From contig CANEDP010000015.1 of assembly GCA_947426305.1 (NCBI GenBank), forward strand, positions 1 through 37,365: a stretch of 37,365 nt of DNA, read 5' to 3'. Source of the DNA: an uncultured Clostridia bacterium (GTDB taxonomy: Bacteria; Bacillota; Clostridia; TANB77; CAG-508). The position numbers and the translations under genes are program-made. The notes under the pieces were generated by a model. That model did no database searches and was not told where the DNA came from. It saw only the letters and a list, made by a program, of their open reading frames with translations. Shown one piece after another: positions 1 to 7,233 of the stretch (the stretch's first letter is position 1; every line of letters starts with the position of its first letter).

Positions 1-64
1 TTTAAGTTATCAATCGGAAGGATATCCGATTTACACAAGTTTTACGATAGGCTCGTTTTTTGTT

Positions 65-1714
65 TTAATCATTGCTATTTTTCCAACCAGGATAAATAAG
101 TGGCAATTTTTTATTATTTACTATATATCCTGTTTTATCACAAATTAAATAATAAAAATGTAATTTCTTAATATATGAAGAATTTTCTACAATAACTTTT
201 TCGTATTCCTTATTTTTAAATATTTCACAAGTATTTTCATATAACTTATTTACAATATCTTCTTCTAACATATAACCCATATCAAACAAGCCAATGTCGT
301 TATACGTTTTTATCGTTATATGAGCCACATTATAAGCACAATATGCGATTAAACTTTTTTCTTTTTCTTTTATGAAATTCATTATTTCTAATGCACTATT
401 GATATAAGCTATTCTTAATTCTTTTGTTTGAACATGCAAGATACTGCCTTTTCTTTGTCTATAATAATATTTTGGTTGATTGTCAAGAACTACTTTTTTA
501 GATTTCTCAAAAAGTCTTGGAATTGTCAATATATCTTCAAATACTTTTCCTTTTGGGAATCGAATCTCATTAAAAAGTTCCTTTGCAAAAAGTTTATTCC
601 AAGCATAAGAACGCACTCTTTCATCTAATAATATTTCTTTTAGAACTTGAACTCTATCGTAAATATTGAGTTCCCCATTTCCTTCTGGTGTACATTCTTC
701 TTCCGTTAATATATAATGAGAACACATTGAAATATCTGCTTCATATTTTTTTGCATTTTTATATAATAATTCAATCATATCATTTTCAATACAATCATCA
801 CTATCTACAAATTGAATATATTCACCACAAGCAATATCAATTCCTGTATTTCTAGCATCTGATAATCCACCATTTTCCTTATGAATGACTTTAATTCTGG
901 TATCTTTTTTGGCAAATTCATCGCACATTTTTCCAGAATTGTCAGTAGCGCCATCATCTACTAAGATAATTTCCAAGTTTTTATAAGTTTGATTGATGAT
1001 ACTGTTAATACATTCTTCTAAATATTTTTCAACATTATAAACTGGGACAATTACTGATATTAAAGCTTCTCTCATATTTTTCCTTTCTTCCTTAGCCTTT
1101 TCCAAATGACTCAAATCATTCAAAAGCGCCAAATGAAACTTATTTTTTTCACAATCATATTCTAACAGATTCAAACTTGTATTTTTCTGACTATATTCTT
1201 CACGTTTTGCAACAAAAGGTTCACCAGTTACTTTTCTTAAAAATGCCTCAATTGCAACGCCATGTGAACCAATTAAAATTGTTTTTCCAGCATTTTCTTG
1301 ACATATTTTTTCTATATAAGCATACATTCTATTAGCGACAACCTCAGTTGGTTCTTGTTCTGGAATCCCCATAATTTCATTCGTTCTCATATGGTCTTCA
1401 TGAATTTTTGGATTGACTTTGTTAACTTTATCCCATGTCCATCCATCATAGATTCCAAAATACATTTCACATAAATTTTCATTTGGCAAAACTTCCAAAT
1501 GATTTAATTTTGCCAAAGGCTCAACCGTTTTGATAGCGCGCTTAGATGTACTCGAATAAACTTTATCAAATTTTACATTTTTTAATCGGTCAGTGATGAG
1601 ATTTATGTAAGTATCTCCTACCGGAGTAATTTCGAAACTTTTTCTACCAGTTAAACGTTTTTCTACATTTCCAGTTGTTTGTGTATGTCTAATTAAATAG
1701 ATTTTTGTTTGCAT
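65..1714 (-). CDS. Histidine phosphatase - GT2 glycosyltransferase fusion
   Basis: A 549-residue protein with two domains. Residues 1-213 are a histidine phosphatase (phosphoglycerate mutase superfamily): the RH pair is R9-H10, the acidic residue is probably E83, and the second catalytic histidine is H151 in GSHG. Residues 214-549 form a family 2 glycosyltransferase (GT-A fold) with ISVIVPVYN at the start, the nucleotide-binding VDDGATDNSG (about 252-261) and a DSDD metal-binding motif at 304-307. No signal peptide or membrane segment is evident, so it is probably cytosolic and acts on a surface polysaccharide or teichoic acid. It overlaps the upstream glycosyltransferase gene by 26 nt, so the two are cotranscribed. 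Oddity: Met214 (ATG at 1075-1073 on the minus strand) is preceded by a purine-rich GGAAGAAAGG, a plausible internal ribosome site. Two former genes may have merged, or the GT domain may also be made alone. The substrate is unknown. Confidence 0.85.
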   Translation of the reverse strand: MQTKIYLIRHTQTTGNVEKRLTGRKSFEITPVGDTYINLITDRLKNVKFDKVYSSTSKRAIKTVEPLAKLNHLEVLPNENLCEMYFGIYDGWTWDKVNKVNPKIHEDHMRTNEIMGIPEQEPTEVVANRMYAYIEKICQENAGKTILIGSHGVAIEAFLRKVTGEPFVAKREEYSQKNTSLNLLEYDCEKNKFHLALLNDLSHLEKAKEERKNMREALISVIVPVYNVEKYLEECINSIINQTYKNLEIILVDDGATDNSGKMCDEFAKKDTRIKVIHKENGGLSDARNTGIDIACGEYIQFVDSDDCIENDMIELLYKNAKKYEADISMCSHYILTEEECTPEGNGELNIYDRVQVLKEILLDERVRSYAWNKLFAKELFNEIRFPKGKVFEDILTIPRLFEKSKKVVLDNQPKYYYRQRKGSILHVQTKELRIAYINSALEIMNFIKEKEKSLIAYCAYNVAHITIKTYNDIGLFDMGYMLEEDIVNKLYENTCEIFKNKEYEKVIVENSSYIKKLHFYYLICDKTGYIVNNKKLPLIYPGWKNSND

Positions 1715-2747
1715 TTTTCTTATTTCTCACTTTCAGATCAAAATTTAAGCCAGTTGCTGCAATTTGTGGTTTTGCTGAAATCAATCCGTAATCAGAAATC
1801 TCAACTGCTGGAACAACAATCGGAATGACTTTTGGATTTTCCGTCGTTATTTCAGAGTCATCTTCTACAATAGAAGGTGTTTCCTCTGTAAAAGCATAAT
1901 GCCTTTTTGGAAATACTGGTGTATAAGTTGAATCTTTTAGTGATTTTAAAATTCCATCTAATCTTTCAGGTACTCCAAAGGTTTCATTTTTGATGAAACT
2001 TAACAAGTAAGGTTGCAAATTTTCTGGAGTTTCTTCATATAATTCCATTAAATAATAAAGCATTTTATACATATCTTTGCATCTTTTAATATTTGGAGTT
2101 GCCATAATGCTTCCTTCTCTGTTTCGATAATAAACATAAATAGGGAATTCTCCAAAAGTTGTTTTTTGAGCTTTTATGGCAGATTTTATAGAATAAACCA
2201 TATCTTCATAATACATTTCCTCAATAAAAGTAATTTTGTTTTCTTCCAAAAATTCTCTTCTCCAAACTTTGCTTGCAACAGCAAAATGCATATCACATAC
2301 AATTCTTGCTTTTTGTGTTGAATTTTCAGCATTTGGCAAATATAATCTATTTTCGCCACCGGCATATTGGACGCCGAAATAAGCGATATCGTAGGTTTCA
2401 TTTCCAATCGTATCGTTAACTTTTTGCAATGTGTCAGTATCGTATAAAGTGTCATCTCCATCAAGATATACAATATATTCACCTTTGGATTGGGTGATTG
2501 CCTTATTTCGAGAAGCACTCAAACCAATGTTTTTTTCGTTATTAATAATTTGAATTCTATCATTAAAATTCTTTTGGTAATTTTGTAAAATGGACAATGT
2601 ATTATCTTGAGAACCATCGTTTACGATTATTAATTCATAATTTTTATAACTTTGGTTTAATACACTATCAATCGAACGATTAATAATTTTTTCCAAATTA
2701 TAGATTGACATAATAATCGAAAATCTTATTCCACTATTACTTTGCAT
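1689..2747 (-). CDS. GT2 family glycosyltransferase
   Basis: A 352-residue family 2 glycosyltransferase. FSIIMSIYN opens the GT-A fold at about residue 9, IVNDGSQDNT (41-50) is the nucleotide-binding loop, and LDGDDT (95-100) carries the metal-binding DxD-type motif. SASRNKAI near residue 77 is the usual family helix. The C-terminal ~90 residues are low in recognisable features. It is the first gene of a two-gene minus-strand unit; its 3' end overlaps the start of the phosphatase-GT2 fusion gene by 26 nt. The start is supported by an AGGAGGAAAT ribosome site just upstream. Role in surface glycan assembly is inferred from family only; donor and acceptor cannot be told. Confidence 0.85.
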   Translation of the reverse strand: MQSNSGIRFSIIMSIYNLEKIINRSIDSVLNQSYKNYELIIVNDGSQDNTLSILQNYQKNFNDRIQIINNEKNIGLSASRNKAITQSKGEYIVYLDGDDTLYDTDTLQKVNDTIGNETYDIAYFGVQYAGGENRLYLPNAENSTQKARIVCDMHFAVASKVWRREFLEENKITFIEEMYYEDMVYSIKSAIKAQKTTFGEFPIYVYYRNREGSIMATPNIKRCKDMYKMLYYLMELYEETPENLQPYLLSFIKNETFGVPERLDGILKSLKDSTYTPVFPKRHYAFTEETPSIVEDDSEITTENPKVIPIVVPAVEISDYGLISAKPQIAATGLNFDLKVRNKKNANKNLFN

Positions 2748-2879
2748 ACTATTTCCTCCTTTGGATACTTAAACAGTATCTTTTTCCACTCTTAAAATAA
2801 GATATGAAAAATGCAATTTGTGAAACTATAATATATTTTTTATAATCTCTTATTACTATTATACTAAAAATTTAAGCAT

Positions 2880-2910
2880 TTGTCAAATTTTGATGTGTTT
2901 ATGATATAAT
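2880..2910 (+). promoter_or_regulatory. Probable sigma-A promoter of the exchanger gene
   Basis: TTGTCA at 2880-2885 and TATAAT at 2905-2910, preceded by TG, with a 19-nt spacer. It lies about 100 nt upstream of the exchanger start. The long spacer makes this a weak-to-moderate call. Confidence 0.4.
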
Positions 2911-3010
2911 ATGGTTTACATATACTTTACAGTCTTCATAAAAAATTAAGAAATCAAGAATAAAACAACCTACAATAACAAAAACTAACCAAAAGAAAGG
3001 AAAAACCAAA

Positions 3011-3953
3011 ATGTTATACGAAATCATACTCATGCTAATCGGCTTCATTCTACTCATAAAAGGTGCCGATTTCATCGTCAAAGGTGCTAAAAACATTGCA
3101 CAAAAATTTCATTTATCCGAAATATTAATTGGAATTGTCATCGTCGGAATTGGTACATCACTTCCAGAAATTATTGTTACCATTACTTCAACCATGACAG
3201 GAAATCCAGACATCATCATCGGAAACTCAATTGGAAGTTGTATTTGCAACTTATTACTCGTAATGGGAGTTGCTAGCATTTGCAATCCGTTAAAAATAGA
3301 TGACAAAATTTTACAAGTTCACTTACCAGTTTCAGCCGTTTCCATTTTGCTTTTAGTCATATTTTGCAATTTTGGTGCAGGAAATTATGTGATTAGTAAA
3401 TTTGAAGGAATTATACTACTTATTTATGCAATTCTATATATTATTTATACTGTTCGTGAAGGAAAAGAAGAGGCCCGGAGAAATACAAGAAAATAATACG
3501 AATCAAACTACTTTTGCTTGGATATTGATTTATATCATATTAGGAATTATCGGCTTAAAATTTGGTGCAGATTTTGTAGTTAATGGTGCTGTATCAATAG
3601 CTGAATATTTTGGAGTCAGTCAAAGTGTTATTAGTATGACAATTGTTTCAATTGGAACTTCACTTCCAGAAATTGTGACTTGTATTATTGCTACAATCAA
3701 AAAAGAAAGCGATTTAGCAATTGGAAATGTTATCGGTTCTAATATCTTTAATATATGTTTATTGCCAGCAATTGGTGCTATTATTACACCAATTCATTAT
3801 GACTTAAGCTTCAACCGTTCTTTAATATTTTTGTTATTAATTACAATTTATTTACTAATATTTGATTTATTCAGAAACAAAAGAATCATTAGTAAACACC
3901 ATGGCGTTGTATTTGTGTTATTATTTTGCCTATATGTCAGTTGTTTATTTTAA
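3011..3953 (+). CDS. CaCA-family Na+/Ca2+ exchanger, +1 frameshift at 3476
   Basis: Membrane antiporter of the CaCA family (YrbG-like). Two alpha repeats are plain: GIGTSLPE with GNSIGSCICN in the first half and SIGTSLPE with GNVIGSNIFN in the second, each amid several hydrophobic helices. The first frame runs from ATG 3011 (AAAGGA upstream) to a stop at 3496. The second half is in the +1 frame and ends at 3953. At 3470-3481 the bases read GAG GCC CGG AGA. Skipping one C gives GAG GCC GGA GAA and joins the halves into about 313 residues, the usual family length. The CGG at 3476 (codon 156) is the only in-frame CGG of the gene. The junction lies in the loop between the two repeats, so separate half-proteins are conceivable. 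Alternatives are a sequencing error or a true pseudogene. The transported ions are inferred from the family. Confidence 0.8.
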
Positions 3954-3984
3954 AAATCGGCTTTTAAATAAAGTCGATTTTTTT
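3953..3984 (+). terminator. Rho-independent terminator after the exchanger
   Basis: Stem AAATCGGCTTT / AAAGTCGATTT with a short AT loop and a run of T residues, directly after the exchanger stop codon. Confidence 0.7.
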
Positions 3985-4035
3985 ATTTATATGGTAGACA
4001 TGATGAATTATTTTTTTTGAAAAAGAAAAAATTCA

Positions 4036-4064
4036 TTGCCGAAAAAGGCATATTTTGATATAAT
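4036..4064 (+). promoter_or_regulatory. Promoter of the hydrogenase operon
   Basis: TTGCCG at 4036-4041 and TATAAT at 4059-4064, separated by 17 nt, about 30 nt before hydC. The -10 is a consensus match; the -35 matches 4 of 6. Confidence 0.6.
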
Positions 4065-4094
4065 CAAAATATCAAATAAAGAGAGGAGAAAAAT

Positions 4095-4577
4095 ATGGAA
4101 GAAAATTGTGCCAATCAAAGAATCCAAGCGCAAACAAAAGAAATTTTACAAAAATACCGAAAAGAAAAAGACTTACTCATCACCATTCTAAATGATGTTC
4201 AAGAAAAATTTGGGTTTATTCCCAAACAAGCCCAAATGGTTATTTCAGAATATTTATCCATTCCGATGGCAGAAATCTATGGAGTCATCACTTTTTATTC
4301 TCGTTTCACACTAGCCCCAAAAGGAAAATACAATTTATCCATTTGTTTAGGAACCGCTTGCTATGTAAAAGGTTCTCAAAAATTATTAGACAGAGCCAAA
4401 GAAAGGCTCAAAATTGAACCCGGAGAAGTTACCCCAGACGGAAAATTTTCCATTGACGACGTAAGATGTGTCGGAGCCTGTGGTCTAGCACCTGTATTTA
4501 TGGTAAACGACGAAGTCTACGGCAACGCAACCGTAAAACAATTAGACGAAGTCATCGACAAATACATGAACTTGTAG
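4095..4577 (+). CDS. hydC: NuoE-like [2Fe-2S] subunit of the bifurcating hydrogenase (HydC)
   Basis: A 160-residue thioredoxin-fold [2Fe-2S] protein of the NuoE / 24-kDa family. The four cluster ligands are visible as C84-x4-C89 and C125-x3-C129 (CLGTAC and CVGACG). The N-terminal helical part with IYGVITFYSRF is typical. In trimeric electron-bifurcating [FeFe] hydrogenases this subunit (HydC/HndA) relays electrons between the flavin subunit HydB and the catalytic subunit HydA, both of which follow. Start ATG 4095 has GAGAGGAG upstream. The stop codon TAG is the first part of a TAGGGGGCG palindromic repeat, so that repeat has probably landed on the gene's 3' end. Confidence 0.93.
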   Translation: MEENCANQRIQAQTKEILQKYRKEKDLLITILNDVQEKFGFIPKQAQMVISEYLSIPMAEIYGVITFYSRFTLAPKGKYNLSICLGTACYVKGSQKLLDRAKERLKIEPGEVTPDGKFSIDDVRCVGACGLAPVFMVNDEVYGNATVKQLDEVIDKYMNL

Positions 4578-4681
4578 GGGGCGATGCCCACATCCGCCCA
4601 ATAAACCAAATGCCACATCATTAATTGACCACAATTAAAATTGCACAACGTAGGGGCACGGGGCACCGTGCTCACCCAATC
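4575..4681 (+). repeat. Two copies of a short GC-rich palindromic repeat
   Basis: The 143-nt gap between hydC and hydB contains two GC-rich stem-loops in an otherwise AT-rich region. The first begins TAGGGGGCG and closes with CGCCC near 4601; the second begins GTAGGGGCACGG near 4651 and closes with CCGTGCTCACCC near 4677. Both start with (G)TAGGGGC, the pattern of small dispersed palindromes common in Firmicutes genomes. A related copy forms the terminator after pyrB at 11208-11234. Confidence 0.6.
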
Positions 4682-4720
4682 GAAATCCCAATGACCAAAA
4701 ATATAAAAAGGAGGAAATCC

Positions 4721-6578
4721 ATGAAAACAATCCAAGAAATAGAAAAAATAAGAAACGAAAAAAGAACCGAATTAGATTTAAGAATCAACACACAAGCAAA
4801 CACAAGAGAAAAACATATTCTAGTATGTCGAGGAACTGGTTGTACTTCTTCAAAATCTCCTAAAATTATCGAAACTTTTCGAAAAATTATAGAAGAAAAA
4901 AATTTACAAAATGTGCGCGTTATACAAACAGGCTGTTTTGGACTTTGTGCCAAAGGTCCCATTGTCATCATTCGCCCAGAAGAAACCTTTTATGCTCATG
5001 TCAAACCAGAAGACTGCGAAGAAATTATTCAGTCGCATATTTGTGAAGGGAAAAAAGTAGAACGATTGCTTTGCAAAAACATAGACGGAAAATTAGTCTA
5101 TCAACTAAACAAACTCGATTTCTATAAAAAACAAAAAAGAATTGCTCTTAAAAATTGTGGTCTCATCGATCCCGAAAATATCGACGAATACATAGCATTT
5201 GATGGCTACAAAGCTATTCAACAAGTGTTGACTGAAATGAAACCAAATGATGTCATTGATATGATTACAAAATCTGGTCTAAGAGGACGTGGCGGTGCTG
5301 GTTTCCCAACTGGAAAAAAGTGGAGTTTTGCCCAAAAAGAACAAGAAGACCAAAAATACATTGTCTGCAACGCAGATGAAGGCGATCCCGGAGCATTTAT
5401 GGACAGAAGTATTCTAGAAGGCGACCCACATTGTGTCTTGGAAGCAATGGCAATTGCAGGATTTGCAATAGGAGCAAATCAAGGGTACATCTATGTCAGA
5501 GCCGAATATCCAATTGCCGTACAACGCTTGAAAATCGCCATTAACCAAGCAAGAGAATATGGACTTTTGGGTGATAACATTCTTGGAACAGGTTTCCAAT
5601 TCGATATTGACATTCGATTGGGTGCTGGTGCATTTGTTTGTGGAGAAGAGACGGCACTTCTGGAATCGATTGAAGGAAGAAGAGGTCAGCCAAGAGTAAA
5701 ACCACCGTATCCTGCCAGTCAAGGCTTATTTGGAAAACCAACGGTTATCAACAATGTAGAAACACTTGCCAATATTACTAAAATTATTTTAAATGGTGCA
5801 GATTGGTATGCCAGCATCGGAACAGAAAATTCCAAAGGCACAAAAGTATTTGCTTTGGGTGGAAATGTCAACAATGTAGGATTGGTGGAAGTTCCAATGG
5901 GAACGACTCTGCGAGAAATTGTGTACGACATCGGTGGCGGAATTCCAAACGGAAGAAATTTCAAAGCAGCGCAAACAGGTGGTCCTTCTGGTGGTTGTAT
6001 TCCAGAGGAACATTTAGACACACCAATTGATTATGAATCACTTGCCCAAATTGGTTCTATGATGGGCTCTGGTGGATTAATTGTTATGGACGATACCAAA
6101 TGCATGGTAAATTTGGCAAAATTTTATTTGGAATTCACGGTTGCAGAAAGTTGCCGGAAAATGCACACCATGTAGAATTGGAACGAAAAGAATGTTAGAA
6201 ATCTTAGAAAAATTGTGTAACGGAGAAGCTTCAGAATATGATATTTATCGTTTGGAAAAATTGGCAGTCAATATCAAAAAAGCCAGTGTTTGTGGATTGG
6301 GGCAAAGCGCGCCAAATCCAGTGCTTAGTACCTTAAGATATTTCCGAGAGGAATTTAAAGAACACGCCATCGAGAAGAAATGTCGAACCAATGAATGCAA
6401 GAAAATTGCCAAAATCGAAATCGACCCAGAAAAATGCAAGGCTTGCGGTTTATGCCAAAGAAATTGCCCAGTAGAAGCAATTGAAGGCGAGGCAAGAGAA
6501 AAAAGAGTGATAAACCAAGAAAAATGCATCAAATGCGGAACTTGTATTGCAAGTTGCCCATTTCAGGCAATTGGTTAG
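4721..6578 (+). CDS. hydB: NuoF-like flavin/NADH subunit of the bifurcating hydrogenase (HydB), +1 frameshift at 6155
   Basis: About 618 residues once one base is skipped. Domains in order: thioredoxin-like [2Fe-2S] domain (C36, C41, C72, C76); NuoF core with GRGGAGFPTGKKW (189-201) and CNADEGDPGAFMDR (216-229) for NADH and FMN; the NuoF [4Fe-4S] site; and a C-terminal two-[4Fe-4S] ferredoxin domain (CKACGLCQRNC and CIKCGTCIASC). The frame changes within the NuoF cluster motif: AGT TGC CGG AAA reads S-C-R-K then stops at 6175, while skipping one C gives S-C-G-K-C-T-P-C, exactly the family motif. CGG at 6155 (codon 479) is the only in-frame CGG. Start ATG 4721 is chosen for its AAAAGGAGG; an in-frame start at 4625 lies in repeat DNA. 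Without the shift, the last three clusters would be lost. HydB takes electrons from NADH and passes them to HydA, which also draws on reduced ferredoxin. Confidence 0.88.
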
Positions 6579-6587
6579 GAGGAGTAT

Positions 6588-7223
6588 ATGCTAGAAAATA
6601 TTGAAGTTTTGTGCCATAGTTCGATAAAATTTAAGAAAGAAAAAGTAATCTATATTGACCCATTTAGGATAGATAAAGAATATCACGATGCAGACATCAT
6701 TATGATAACACATGACCATTATGACCACTATTCAAAAAAAGACATTGATAAAATAAAAAAAGAAGATACCAAAATCGTTGCTCCCAAAGATTTATTGGCG
6801 AAACTTACTAAAAAAGGATTTGAGCAAAATAATATCATTATAGTAGAACCAAATCAAGAATATAACCTAGATGAAATGAAGATTGAAACAATACCCGCTT
6901 ACAACAAGATGAAACCTTTTCATCCAAAACAAAAAGAATGGGTAGGTTATGTTTTGGAAATCAATCATGTTCGATATTATATCGCAGGAGACACAGACAT
7001 TACAAATGAAAATAGAAACGTAAAATGCGATGTTGCTTTTGTGCCCGTAGGTGGAACTTATACAATGAATTCTAAGCGAGCGGCGGAGTTAATCAATGAA
7101 ATAAAACCAAAGATTGCAGTACCAACACATTATGGGAGTGTAGTGGGGACAAATCAAGATGCAATAGATTTTGCAGAATTGTTACATCCAAGTATAGAGG
7201 CGAAAATTTTAATGAAAGAATAG
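6588..7223 (+). CDS. Metallo-beta-lactamase-fold hydrolase
   Basis: A 211-residue metal-dependent hydrolase of the metallo-beta-lactamase fold. The metal-binding motif is THDHYDH near residues 42-48, followed by AGDTD (about 135-139), and PTHYG (about 181-185) supplies the last histidine. It is closest in look to the small UPF0173/YtkL-type proteins. It sits 9 nt after hydB and 10 nt before hydA, has its own GGAGG ribosome site, and so must be cotranscribed with the hydrogenase. Its substrate is unknown and it is not a known subunit of the enzyme. A role in maturation, in lactone or thioester detoxification, or simple hitch-hiking cannot be told apart here. Confidence 0.85.
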   Translation: MLENIEVLCHSSIKFKKEKVIYIDPFRIDKEYHDADIIMITHDHYDHYSKKDIDKIKKEDTKIVAPKDLLAKLTKKGFEQNNIIIVEPNQEYNLDEMKIETIPAYNKMKPFHPKQKEWVGYVLEINHVRYYIAGDTDITNENRNVKCDVAFVPVGGTYTMNSKRAAELINEIKPKIAVPTHYGSVVGTNQDAIDFAELLHPSIEAKILMKE

Positions 7224-7233
7224 GAGGCAAATT

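Noticed and set aside
12..31. Terminator at the left edge
   Set aside because: AATCGGA / TCCGATT forms a good stem, but no T-run follows on either strand and the adjacent gene is not visible.
2186..2518. Second gene on the minus strand inside the glycosyltransferase gene
   Set aside because: It is an alternative-frame shadow of the GT2 gene, with no ribosome site or recognisable domain.
4625..4720. Longer N-terminus for HydB starting at 4625
   Set aside because: It would translate a palindromic repeat, and the ATG at 4721 has an excellent ribosome site and family-typical start.
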